Below, in pieces: positions 1 through 5,691 of a DNA stretch of 22,274 nucleotides. The stretch is from IMG/VR virus record IMGVR_UViG_3300013014_001562, positions 1 through 22,274 of that record. One strand, 5' to 3'. Made by a program: the position numbers and the translations under genes. The first letter of the stretch is position 1, and each line of letters begins with the position of its first letter. This DNA is from a virus. The notes beneath the pieces are model-generated. The model was given only the letters and a program-made list of their open reading frames with translations. It was not told the DNA's origin and searched no databases.

Positions 1-20
1 GCAATAAATGTCTTACGCAT
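1..20 (-). CDS. 5' end of a gene running off the left edge
   Basis: An ATG on the minus strand at 20 is preceded by a good Shine-Dalgarno sequence (AGGAG, 5 nt upstream) and opens a frame reading MRKTFI before the window ends. The Lys/Arg followed by hydrophobic residues could begin a signal peptide, but six codons cannot support a function. It would follow the lipoprotein gene in the same direction. Confidence 0.5.
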
Positions 21-22
21 AA

Positions 23-634
23 TTACTCCTTACCCATCATCCTTTTACGAATGTTCTCAGATATAGCTTGATCTTTATCACTCCACACATAAACTGCTAC
101 GTATGTCTTGCCATTATCTTTTTGGTAATCATTTGCTTTTCGTACACCTACAAGTTTACCTTGCGACTTCATGGAAGTTACTGTGTCTGTGACTGTTTCG
201 TTAACAATCTTAGCTGTTCGCTTTGCATTGCTTGAATTGTTTGGTTTGTTTCTTAACTCTGATTCTAATTCTTTAGAGTCAGATGTTATAGTATCTGTAT
301 TAGTTGAGTCTTCAGCATTCTCAATTGCTTTACCAATAATATTTACTTTTCGATTTGTGGATACATCATTACCGTATACAAACTTAACTAATTTTGCTAA
401 TGCATCTGCTTCTGCCAAGGCTTCTACATTGCCTTTCCATGCTTCAGCTCTTCCATGCACTTCAATCTTTTCAAGTTTACCTGTAAAAGTGTAATATATT
501 TTTACACCTTCATCTGTAAAATTTGTTGCAAGTTTTGCGTCTTTAATTGAACTTGGTTCATTTAATTTAACAGAAGAACATCCAGATATGGACAATGCTG
601 CTACTAATAGAATCAGTTTAAATTTATGTTTCAT
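23..634 (-). CDS. Putative lipoprotein, LPP20-like
   Basis: A 203-residue predicted lipoprotein. The start chosen is the ATG at 634, which gives MKHKFK followed by a hydrophobic stretch and a lipobox (LSISGC, Cys at about residue 19). The longer frame would begin at a TTG and bury the signal peptide. After cleavage and lipidation it would sit in the host membrane facing the periplasm. The central part (VHGRAEAW, then ALAEADALAKLVKFVYG) and the C-terminal GKTYVAVYVWS segment resemble bacterial LPP20-type lipoproteins. That assignment is by eye and tentative. The middle (about residues 100-150) is Ser/Asn/Thr-rich and low in complexity. A role in altering the envelope of the infected cell is inference only. 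Confidence 0.75.
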   Translation of the reverse strand: MKHKFKLILLVAALSISGCSSVKLNEPSSIKDAKLATNFTDEGVKIYYTFTGKLEKIEVHGRAEAWKGNVEALAEADALAKLVKFVYGNDVSTNRKVNIIGKAIENAEDSTNTDTITSDSKELESELRNKPNNSSNAKRTAKIVNETVTDTVTSMKSQGKLVGVRKANDYQKDNGKTYVAVYVWSDKDQAISENIRKRMMGKE

Positions 635-656
635 GATGATCTCAAAAATCAAATAA

Positions 657-685
657 TATAAAAATTCCGCTTACGCCGTACGGAA
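657..685 (-). terminator. Possible intrinsic terminator after the winged-helix gene
   Basis: Read on the minus strand, TTCCG (685-681) and CGGAA (669-665) form a 5-bp stem with an 11-nt loop, followed by a T-tract (664-660). It lies downstream of the winged-helix gene at 740-991. The stem is short, so this is moderate evidence. Confidence 0.45.
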
Positions 686-739
686 ACACTTTATTATCGT
701 TGCGATAAAAGGTAGGGGGAAGTGTTCGTCAATTTTGCA

Positions 740-991
740 TTAAGCGCGGCTAAATGCTTCTCCGCCCATCATTGCATAGGCGGCTGCTACCATTTTGCGG
801 CTTGGTGTGCCAAGGCGATAAGCTGTCTTACCGTTCTTAGTTTGGTTAGTGTAAACAGCATAACCTTCTGAGCGAAGTTCGCTGATACGAGGACGGATAC
901 TGTCTTCAGACGAACCCGTCAAACCTGCTAATTGAGCAGGCGTAAAATTACGACCAGACTCAAGTACTTTCAAAACACGTTGTTTTAACAT
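740..991 (-). CDS. Small winged-helix DNA-binding protein
   Basis: An 83-residue protein that looks like a single winged helix-turn-helix domain. The N-terminal helix MLKQRVLKVLESG is followed by the turn FTPAQLAGLTGSS, a recognition-type helix DSIRPRISELRSEG, and a beta-wing (YAVYTNQTKNGKTAYRLG). Similar small proteins are common in T4-like phages. The gene is expressed alone from its own perfect sigma-70 promoter (1050-1078). Its leader contains an inverted repeat at the transcription start (1024-1043), which suggests autoregulation, although no target is proven. The start ATG at 991 has GGAG about 9 nt upstream. A DNA-binding role is likely; which promoters it controls is unknown. Confidence 0.85.
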   Translation of the reverse strand: MLKQRVLKVLESGRNFTPAQLAGLTGSSEDSIRPRISELRSEGYAVYTNQTKNGKTAYRLGTPSRKMVAAAYAMMGGEAFSRA

Positions 992-1023
992 TGTGTGACT
1001 CCATTTAAATTAATTAAAAAAAC

Positions 1024-1043
1024 ATAGTAATATTAATTACTAT
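1024..1043. promoter_or_regulatory. Inverted repeat at the transcription start (candidate operator)
   Basis: ATAGTAAT (1024-1031) and ATTACTAT (1036-1043) are perfect 8-bp inverted arms separated by 4 bp. The element begins about 7 bp downstream of the -10 box at 1050-1055, so it covers the expected +1. A T-run follows on the minus strand, so a weak hairpin attenuator is an alternative reading. Its position fits an operator for a dimeric repressor such as the winged-helix protein just downstream. Confidence 0.5.
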
Positions 1044-1049
1044 ACACAT

Positions 1050-1078
1050 ATTATAATATAAAATTACAATCTTGTCAA
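1050..1078 (-). promoter_or_regulatory. Perfect sigma-70 promoter for the winged-helix gene
   Basis: The minus strand has TTGACA (1078-1073), a 17-bp spacer, and TATAAT (1055-1050). Both hexamers match consensus exactly. It points at the gene starting at 991. Confidence 0.9.
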
Positions 1079-1086
1079 GGACTTAG

Positions 1087-1329
1087 TTATCCATTTCGAT
1101 GGTGTCTACTCTGACGGCTTCCTTTTGCATATATGTTCAAGTATTCAATACCTACTTTACCTTCTTCAATTTCTTCCAAAGCCCGTAGAATATTGCTTCT
1201 GGCATCAGTATGTTTTTCCTTTTTGAGTTCCCGTGCTCTCGCAGTAGCAACCAAAACCATATCATACCGATTACCAATTTTAAGTGCAGCATCTTCTGAT
1301 GTATATCTGCCTCGATCAAGATCTTTCAT
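1087..1329 (-). CDS. RNA polymerase omega subunit (RpoZ)-like protein
   Basis: An 80-residue protein that reads along its whole length like the bacterial RNA polymerase omega subunit, the small factor that clamps the beta-prime C-terminus during assembly. Residues 10-35 (SEDAALKIGNRYDMVLVATARAREL) carry the family hallmark of Asp-Ala, a KIGNRYD turn and the VLVA..RAR helix. Residues 47-60 (ILRALEEIEEGKVG) match the second conserved helix (ALREIEEG in bacteria). Bacterial omega is usually 70-95 residues, so this is full length. The basic tail (SRQSRHHRNG) is specific to this copy. It lies just downstream of a CAU tRNA gene, between it and the winged-helix gene. By inference it could replace host omega and bias host polymerase towards phage promoters. 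Identification by family pattern is strong; the effect is untested. Confidence 0.85.
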   Translation of the reverse strand: MKDLDRGRYTSEDAALKIGNRYDMVLVATARARELKKEKHTDARSNILRALEEIEEGKVGIEYLNIYAKGSRQSRHHRNG

Positions 1330-1342
1330 ATTACCCTTTATA

Positions 1343-1419
1343 TGGTACGCCGAGTAGGGCTCGAACCTACGACCAAAGGATTATGAGTCCTCTGCTCTGA
1401 CCAACTGAGCTATCAGCGC
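1343..1419 (-). tRNA. tRNA with CAU anticodon (Ile2 or elongator Met)
   Basis: A complete cloverleaf with encoded CCA. The acceptor pairs GCGCTGA with TCGGCGT (G:U pairs tolerated), the anticodon loop is CTCATAA (anticodon CAU), and the T-arm is GTAGG TTCGAGC CCTAC. The bases after the anticodon stem (TTTGGTCG) resemble tRNA-Ile2, whose CAU is modified to lysidine to read AUA, an AT-rich codon a phage would want. Elongator Met cannot be excluded from sequence alone. Confidence 0.9.
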
Positions 1420-1425
1420 TAATTA

Positions 1426-1590
1426 TTAATTGTTTTCTTCTTTGGCTTTGTCTTCATTATATTTCTGAAGGCGCCGTTCAAATTGTTCTTCGGTTAAATT
1501 GTGCCAGCCAACGCATCTGCCTGTTGGACTACGACCACATGCACATTGTGTAACTATTTCTGTTAAAGTATCTCTCGGATTAACTATCAT
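1426..1590 (-). CDS. CDGSH-like iron-sulfur miniprotein
   Basis: A 54-residue protein. Residues 16-30 read CACGRSPTGRCVGWH: Cys16, Cys18, Cys26 and His30 in the order C-x-C-x2-S-x4-C-x-G-x-H. This closely parallels the CDGSH signature, which binds a 2Fe-2S cluster with three Cys and one His, although the spacing before the third Cys is one residue shorter and the CDGSH Asp is Val. The C-terminal half is a charged helix (LTEEQFERRLQKYNEDKAKEE). The ATG at 1590 is separated by one base from the rubrerythrin stop codon (1592-1594), so the two are almost certainly co-translated. A zinc-binding knuckle is the alternative. Electron transfer to rubrerythrin is an inference from the pairing. Confidence 0.75.
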   Translation of the reverse strand: MIVNPRDTLTEIVTQCACGRSPTGRCVGWHNLTEEQFERRLQKYNEDKAKEENN

Positions 1591-1591
1591 A

Positions 1592-2029
1592 TTATACCTG
1601 ATTAGATTTATGGGCTTCCAAAGCCTTTATATAACGATTCGCATGACTACGCTCTGCTTTTGCCAATGTTTCAAACCAATCAGCAACCTCATCAAATCCT
1701 TCGTCTCTGGCAGTCTTTGCCATGCCGGGATACATATCTGTATATTCGTGCGTCTCACCGTGGACTGCTGCTTCCAACATTTCCTGTGGACTTTTTGCTG
1801 ACATACCTGTACCTGGTTCTCCTGCGCCGCCCTCAATTAAAAACTCCATATGTCCATGCGCATGACCTGTCTCACCTTCAGCAGTGCTACGGAATAGTGC
1901 AGCTATATCATTCTCACCTGCAATATCGCAACCATTTGCAAAATACAAATAACGACGATTAGCCATTGACTCACCTGCAAATGCTTCTTTAAGACATTCT
2001 GCTGTTTTACTACCTTTTAAATTACTCAT
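1592..2029 (-). CDS. Rubrerythrin-like ferritin-fold diiron protein
   Basis: A 145-residue four-helix-bundle diiron protein of the rubrerythrin group, whose bacterial members reduce hydrogen peroxide in the cytosol. Ligand patterns are visible in both helix pairs: Glu20 with RRY at 25-27, E53-x2-H56 (EGETGH), the Glu-rich helix around 86-97 ([14 protein letters not shown]), and a second ExxH in AERSHANRY near residues 125-130. The C-terminal rubredoxin domain of classical rubrerythrin is missing; the protein ends soon after the bundle ([11 protein letters not shown]). The gene directly downstream encodes a Cys/His miniprotein that could supply the missing redox site. A tRNA-Leu gene lies upstream. 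A role in protecting infected cells from peroxide is inference. Confidence 0.88.
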   Translation of the reverse strand: MSNLKGSKTAECLKEAFAGESMANRRYLYFANGCDIAGENDIAALFRSTAEGETGHAHGHMEFLIEGGAGEPGTGMSAKSPQEMLEAAVHGETHEYTDMYPGMAKTARDEGFDEVADWFETLAKAERSHANRYIKALEAHKSNQV

Positions 2030-2063
2030 TCTAACTCCTTCTGTTAAGTTTTATTCTCACATA

Positions 2064-2146
2064 TGGTACCCGAAGCGGGACTTGAACCCGCAAGCCGAAG
2101 CGGAAGATTTTAAGTCTTCTGAGTTTACCAATTTCTCCACCCGGGC
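2064..2146 (-). tRNA. tRNA-Leu (UAA)
   Basis: Class II tRNA with a long variable arm (CGCTTCGGCTTG). The anticodon loop is CTTAAAA (anticodon TAA), the T-arm is CGGG TTCAAGT CCCG, the acceptor is GCCCGGG/TTCGGGT with G:U pairs, and CCA is encoded. It reads UUA, a favoured codon in this AT-rich genome. Confidence 0.92.
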
Positions 2147-2186
2147 ATTTCTATATTATAAAATCATTAATGGAAAAGGGCAATAC

Positions 2187-2477
2187 CTATTCATCCAAAA
2201 CATGATCGGCTGCCCGAGCAACTTTGTTTATAAAATTTTCTTCATATTGTTTTTTTGACTGTTCCATATCAATGGAAATGGTACTTGAATCTTTTATTGC
2301 TTTATAAACAGGATGCATTATCTTTTGTGCCATTCGCTTTGCCATTTCTTCCATAACCTTATATGGTTTCTCACCTAATGCAATTTGTTGTAGAGCAAAT
2401 CCATATTCATATTTACGGACTCGCTCTACCCATTCCCCGAAAGTTTCATCAGGTTTTATTCTGATTACGTTGGACAT
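2187..2477 (-). CDS. Conserved-type phage protein with a HemA-like C-terminal motif
   Basis: A 96-residue hypothetical protein, predicted all-helical and cytosolic. Residues 39-62 (KVMEEMAKRMAQKIMHP, then VYKAI) loosely resemble the dimerisation helix of glutamyl-tRNA reductase (pattern LxRLxNKLLHxP). No catalytic or NAD(P)-binding domain of that enzyme is present, so an enzymatic function should not be assumed. The start at 2477 overlaps the end of the phosphoesterase gene by 13 nt, so the two are probably co-expressed. Function is unknown. Confidence 0.75.
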   Translation of the reverse strand: MSNVIRIKPDETFGEWVERVRKYEYGFALQQIALGEKPYKVMEEMAKRMAQKIMHPVYKAIKDSSTISIDMEQSKKQYEENFINKVARAADHVLDE

Positions 2478-3046
2478 TCTGTTGAGCCATTGCCATTCTT
2501 AAAACCAACTGTTCCACCTTCTTCTTTAATTCGTTTGATAACATCCTCAAAAAGAATAGGAGCAAAATCAGTTTGTTCTACGCACACGCAATGGTATCTG
2601 GGATCAATTTCATATTTACCCCAGGTCTCTGCCATCACACGATTCGCATGAAGGTGACCGTGAATGTTAGTTCCAAATCTAGCTAGACTTTCAGTATGGA
2701 TTGGAATATGAGAAAGAATCATTCCATTCATTACATGATATGCACGCAGTTCCCTGAAATGCTCTCTATATTCTTCGTCTCTAAAGATATCGTGATTACC
2801 CCTAATAAGAACTTTATCTCCGTTCAAACGCCACAATGTCTTTAGCGCCTTACGATTAATAACCACATCTCCGAGATGATAAACTTTATCATTTGGTCTG
2901 ACTGTGTCGTTCCAACGACGGATCATTTCTTCATCCATCTCATCTGGATTATCCCAGGGACGAAGTTTGGTTCCATCTGATCTTAGGAAACGACATACTC
3001 CAGCATGGCCGAAGTGTGTATCGCTAACTAGAAAAATTGCTGGCAT
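2465..3046 (-). CDS. Calcineurin-like metallophosphoesterase
   Basis: A 193-residue protein with the full motif set of the calcineurin-like metallophosphoesterase superfamily: DTHFGH at residues 8-13, GDV at about 59-61, GNHD at about 83-86, H-x-PIH at about 113-117 and GHLH at about 130-133. These residues hold a dinuclear metal centre. The superfamily includes phosphodiesterases, phosphatases and nucleases, and the substrate cannot be told from sequence. The size and simple architecture match small phage phosphoesterases. It is followed by an overlapping small helical protein. Fold assignment is very secure; the reaction is only known as phosphoester hydrolysis. Confidence 0.93.
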   Translation of the reverse strand: MPAIFLVSDTHFGHAGVCRFLRSDGTKLRPWDNPDEMDEEMIRRWNDTVRPNDKVYHLGDVVINRKALKTLWRLNGDKVLIRGNHDIFRDEEYREHFRELRAYHVMNGMILSHIPIHTESLARFGTNIHGHLHANRVMAETWGKYEIDPRYHCVCVEQTDFAPILFEDVIKRIKEEGGTVGFKNGNGSTECPT

Positions 3047-3071
3047 AGTAACCTCTTAAAAAATAATGTGT

Positions 3072-3629
3072 TTATTTAGAATCATATTTTAAACATTCCA
3101 ACAAATAGCTTGAAGGATATCCTTTACCTGTTTGTATTAGTACTCCATATTTGGTGTAATGTACGATATCAAACTTAATATCATATTGCGCTAGCCAAAT
3201 TGCTAATACTTTAGCATCATAGCTTTGCCATTGTTTGGATCCATGAAATTCGTCAACATAAATTAAAGAATTTCGTAACCCCTGAGCTAGTATTTCTAAT
3301 GTGAAAGCTGTTGTTATAGGATTTCCGTCTAAATCTAAAAACAATATGTCAATAAGTTCTCCATTATAAGATGGTACCAGTGTATCTAAAATATTTCCTT
3401 GAATTAGCTCTGCTTGTTTTATAATAGGTTTTGAACAATTTGCTGCCCATAAATCATAACCAATAACTTTACCTTTCCATCCTGCATTTAAAAGTCTACG
3501 TATGTTGGTGCCTTGGGCAGTGGCAATCTCCATACACAAGTTTCTATGAGGAGATATGTTTACTACAGTTTTTGGGATCAAAGATTTGTAGGTTGCTTTG
3601 GCGTTTGGAAAATGTCGGTCAAAAAACAT
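3072..3629 (-). CDS. Class I SAM-methyltransferase-fold protein
   Basis: A 185-residue protein with the look of a Rossmann-fold methyltransferase. A glycine-containing first strand-loop (MEIATAQGTNIRRL, about 33-46) is followed by a strand ending in an acidic residue (VIGYDLW, about 55-61), an acidic 'GNILD' segment (about 78-82), and a core strand LFLDLDG (about 96-102). The first motif is not the canonical GxGxG, so the donor could differ or activity may be lost. Its target (nucleic acid, sugar or small molecule) is unknown. It is a single gene between tRNA-Gly and the phosphoesterase, probably transcribed from the consensus promoter at 3740-3768 together with that tRNA. Confidence 0.65.
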   Translation of the reverse strand: MFFDRHFPNAKATYKSLIPKTVVNISPHRNLCMEIATAQGTNIRRLLNAGWKGKVIGYDLWAANCSKPIIKQAELIQGNILDTLVPSYNGELIDILFLDLDGNPITTAFTLEILAQGLRNSLIYVDEFHGSKQWQSYDAKVLAIWLAQYDIKFDIVHYTKYGVLIQTGKGYPSSYLLECLKYDSK

Positions 3630-3655
3630 ATTAATTTTATTTAACTTACCAATTT

Positions 3656-3729
3656 TGGAGCGGGATATCAGAATCGAACTGATGACACTAACTTGGAAGG
3701 ATAGAGTTTTACCATTAAACTAATCCCGC
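3656..3729 (-). tRNA. tRNA-Gly (UCC)
   Basis: The acceptor is a perfect GCGGGAT/ATCCCGC, the anticodon loop is CTTCCAA (anticodon TCC), the T-loop is TTCGATT, and CCA is encoded. It lies just downstream of a perfect sigma-70 promoter and reads GGA codons. Confidence 0.95.
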
Positions 3730-3739
3730 ATATTTTTAT

Positions 3740-3768
3740 ATTATAACACCTAATACAAAATATGTCAA
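3740..3768 (-). promoter_or_regulatory. Perfect sigma-70 promoter for tRNA-Gly and downstream genes
   Basis: TTGACA (3768-3763), 17-bp spacer, TATAAT (3745-3740) on the minus strand, with TGT directly before the -10 box (extended -10). The tRNA-Gly 5' end is at 3729, about 4 nt past the expected start of transcription. Confidence 0.92.
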
Positions 3769-3771
3769 GTA

Positions 3772-3939
3772 TTAATTTTTGTAGATTGCCATTAAGCAAT
3801 CTTCTGTAGTCAAAACATCGTAGTATTCGTTTTTGTCGGTTCCGGTGTTATCAATTATAATTTGATCTGGTATGGCTTTAAAAGCCTCATCCTCAGTCAA
3901 TTGATCTTCCACTATCTTTGGATCTCTATTTTTGCCCAT
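3772..3939 (-). CDS. Small acidic hypothetical protein
   Basis: A 55-residue frame beginning with MGKNRDPKIVEDQLTEDEAF. The ATG at 3939 has a strong AGGAG site 8 nt upstream, and a TATAAATA box (3979-3972) lies about 33 nt before the start, which would fit a T4-type late promoter. The protein is acidic and soluble, with one Cys near the C-terminus (TEDCLMAIYKN). I do not recognise it. It is divergent from the J-domain gene at 3986. Confidence 0.7.
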   Translation of the reverse strand: MGKNRDPKIVEDQLTEDEAFKAIPDQIIIDNTGTDKNEYYDVLTTEDCLMAIYKN

Positions 3940-3971
3940 TTTAAACTCCTAATAAATAAATGATAATAACA

Positions 3972-3979
3972 TATTTATA
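3972..3979 (-). promoter_or_regulatory. T4-type late promoter box (TATAAATA)
   Basis: Minus-strand TATAAATA stands alone, without a -35 hexamer, about 33 nt ahead of the ATG at 3939. That is the arrangement of T4 late promoters, read by the gp55/gp33/gp45 machinery. An octamer this AT-rich can occur by chance. Confidence 0.4.
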
Positions 3980-3985
3980 TCTACC

Positions 3986-4561
3986 ATGGATCCATACCTT
4001 GAATTAGAAGTTTCTGTCGACGCAACCGACGAAGAAATAAAATTTCAGTATAGAGCTATGGCTATGATCCATCACCCGGACAAGGGTGGAGATGAGGAAA
4101 AATTTAAACGCATAAAAGAAGCGTATGAGATTTTATCCGATCCAATACGTCGTAAAGCATATGAGTTATCTGGTAATGCTGAAACTAATCTGCAAATTAG
4201 AAATGCGGCACTAGATCATATTGCTCAAATGATGGGGCAGATTGTCCCTCAGTTTAATTCTGAAGCTGACGATTTATTTGCCATAATGAGACAGGAAGTA
4301 ATTAACATACGACAGAGTATGCTTGAAAATACAAATACGTGTGTTGGATATATGGCAAATCTACAAAAGGTTATGATTAGAATAAATGCTAAGCATGATA
4401 AACAAAACATCATGATAGATATACTACAAAAACAAATAGATTTTAGAAATCGAGAACACGAAGATTTTGCGCAACGTATTAAAATTTGTGATCTTGAAAT
4501 GGAAATTCTCAAAGATTATGAATACGGTTTAATAGAACGTATTCAATTGCCTGAGAATTAA
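3986..4561 (+). CDS. J-domain (DnaJ-like) co-chaperone
   Basis: A 191-residue protein with an N-terminal J-domain (about residues 1-60): DPYLELEVSVDATDEEIKFQYRA as helices I-II, the invariant HPD tripeptide in MIHHPDKGGDEEKF, then FKRIKEAYEILSDPIRRKAYE. HPD is what stimulates the ATPase of Hsp70/DnaK. The remainder (about 70-191) is helical and probably coiled-coil, with no Gly/Phe region, zinc finger or DnaJ C-terminal domain, so it is a minimal J-protein with a phage-specific effector part. It is an isolated plus-strand gene. No clear Shine-Dalgarno precedes the ATG, but the domain starts exactly here. It stops one base short of the 3' end of a convergent tRNA gene. Recruitment of host DnaK is inference. 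Confidence 0.92.
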   Translation: MDPYLELEVSVDATDEEIKFQYRAMAMIHHPDKGGDEEKFKRIKEAYEILSDPIRRKAYELSGNAETNLQIRNAALDHIAQMMGQIVPQFNSEADDLFAIMRQEVINIRQSMLENTNTCVGYMANLQKVMIRINAKHDKQNIMIDILQKQIDFRNREHEDFAQRIKICDLEMEILKDYEYGLIERIQLPEN

Positions 4562-4562
4562 A

Positions 4563-4636
4563 TGGATGCGGGAGATGGATTCGCACCATCCTCGAAAGAG
4601 CTTATGAGACTCTTCGGGTCACTAGACCTTCCCGCG
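4563..4636 (-). tRNA. Aberrant initiator-like tRNA with CAU anticodon
   Basis: The acceptor pairs GCGGGA with TCCCGC, but the first position is C1 opposite A72, the mismatch that marks bacterial initiator tRNA-fMet. The anticodon loop is CTCATAA (CAU) on an AGAGT/GCTCT stem, so the three G:C pairs of true initiators are missing. The T-loop is TGCGAAT (G instead of T at position 55). The D-arm folds only as GGTC TAGT GACC, without the usual GG, and three bases separate it from the anticodon stem. CCA is encoded. It may be a divergent tRNA-Met or a degenerate copy. Confidence 0.7.
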
Positions 4637-4639
4637 TAT

Positions 4640-5233
4640 TTAAGACATAAAAATATTATCATATGATAACCAACCGGTGGTAATCATCTTTTGATCTTTA
4701 GTTGCAGGTATACCTTTGTGCATATGAGTCCAATATGCTGGCCATATTAATGTTAGTCCTTTTTCAGGTTTGACTTTAATATCCTGTGAAGAGAAATACG
4801 TTTCTCCGCCTTCTTCCACATCATTTAAATATGTCATAAACACAAGTGTGCGCCATGCTGTGTTATCAGATGATCCAAAATTTTCGCAATGCAGTTCGCT
4901 ATAATAATTGCCAGGTTCATAGCATTGAACATTATAAGGTTCATGCAATCCCCATTTAGGATTACTAAATGTAAGTCCCTCCTGAGGTATACAGTCTGGG
5001 TATTTAACTTTATAGTGGCTGATGCAATTACTTAGTTCTATTTCATATGCTTTTGCCACACTCTGAGAAATTACTACGGAACCTAAACTGGAGTAGCCTC
5101 TAAAGTTATTAGTACTATTGACCCATATATCTTTCTTAGAAACAAAATCTGATACAAGTTTATCCACCACATCTTTGTCTATATACCATCCCGCAATAAA
5201 ATGATTGGCTGAATTTAGACTATGTTCTTTCAT
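4640..5233 (-). CDS. 2-oxoglutarate/Fe(II)-dependent oxygenase (prolyl-4-hydroxylase type)
   Basis: A 197-residue protein of the 2OG-Fe(II) oxygenase superfamily, which couples 2-oxoglutarate decarboxylation to hydroxylation of a substrate. The double-stranded beta-helix runs from about residue 100. YSELHCENF gives His115 and Glu117, followed by VFMTYLNDVEEGGETYF, typical of prolyl-4-hydroxylase-like members. WPAYWTHMHKG carries the distal His (170 or 172), and the basic residue for 2-oxoglutarate is likely Lys182 in TKDQKMITTGW. The first metal motif is HxE rather than the usual HxD. Such oxygenases are frequent in phages of aquatic bacteria, but their substrates are mostly unknown. It lies between two tRNA genes. 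Confidence 0.88.
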   Translation of the reverse strand: MKEHSLNSANHFIAGWYIDKDVVDKLVSDFVSKKDIWVNSTNNFRGYSSLGSVVISQSVAKAYEIELSNCISHYKVKYPDCIPQEGLTFSNPKWGLHEPYNVQCYEPGNYYSELHCENFGSSDNTAWRTLVFMTYLNDVEEGGETYFSSQDIKVKPEKGLTLIWPAYWTHMHKGIPATKDQKMITTGWLSYDNIFMS

Positions 5234-5248
5234 AACTACTTTCTTATT

Positions 5249-5323
5249 TGGGTTGACGTATGAGAATCGAACTCATGATAGCGGAATCACAACCCGCGGT
5301 TTTACCATTAAACTAACGCCAAC
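5249..5323 (-). tRNA. tRNA-His (GUG)
   Basis: The anticodon loop is TTGTGAT (anticodon GTG) and the acceptor is TTGGCGT/ACGTCAA. An extra G at -1 faces discriminator C73, the tRNA-His identity pair. The T-arm is ATGAG TTCGATT CTCAT and CCA is encoded. The G(-1) is the base at 5323. Confidence 0.95.
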
Positions 5324-5328
5324 ATGAT

Positions 5329-5403
5329 TGGTCCGGCGACCAGGAATCGAACCTGGATTAATAGCTTAGAAGGCTACTGTTCTATCCGTTGAACTATCGC
5401 CAG
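5329..5403 (-). tRNA. tRNA-Arg (UCU)
   Basis: The anticodon loop is CTTCTAA (anticodon TCT), the acceptor CTGGCGA/TCGCCGG has one T:G pair, the T-arm is CCAGG TTCGATT CCTGG, the discriminator is A, and CCA is encoded. It reads AGA, typical of AT-rich phage coding. It ends 5 bp before tRNA-His, so the two are surely processed from one transcript. Confidence 0.95.
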
Positions 5404-5408
5404 CTATT

Positions 5409-5672
5409 TTATTCTGCTACTGCCAATACGTTATCTTCGGAGATTACTCCAAGATATGTATCACCCTCTTTGACTGTTTGTATATTTTGCCATTGTAAAT
5501 ATACAATATCACCAACCTTAACATCTTCAACTTCTGGGCCAATTGCCAATACAGTTCCAGTCTTTGCTCTTGGATCCGCTAAGGTTTTACCTACATAGAT
5601 ACCGCTTTCGGTTTCTTCTTGACGCTCTGTATCTTTGACAATTAATTTATTTCCAAGTGGTTGATATTTCAT
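5409..5672 (-). CDS. GroES-like co-chaperonin
   Basis: An 87-residue protein matching the Cpn10/GroES family over its full length. KYQPLGNKLIVKD is the N-terminal strand, ESGIYVGKTLADPRAKTG the mobile loop that docks on GroEL, GTVLAIGPEVEDVKVGDIVYLQ the core, and VISEDNVLAVAE the C-terminal strand. The dome loop is shortened. The ATG at 5672 is preferred, since the only longer start is a TTG. T4 encodes gp31, a GroES analogue needed to fold the capsid protein on host GroEL; this copy looks closer to bacterial GroES. It sits inside the tRNA cluster between tRNA-Tyr and tRNA-Arg, probably co-transcribed with them from the promoter at 6148-6175. Confidence 0.93.
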   Translation of the reverse strand: MKYQPLGNKLIVKDTERQEETESGIYVGKTLADPRAKTGTVLAIGPEVEDVKVGDIVYLQWQNIQTVKEGDTYLGVISEDNVLAVAE

Positions 5673-5691
5673 ATTTTCTTTCAAGTTAAAA

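Noticed and set aside
690-730. Possible promoter (TTGACG with a TTTATC-like -10) before the lipoprotein gene
   Set aside because: Hexamers are imperfect, unlike the eight exact promoters, and the terminator-like hairpin would lie within the leader.
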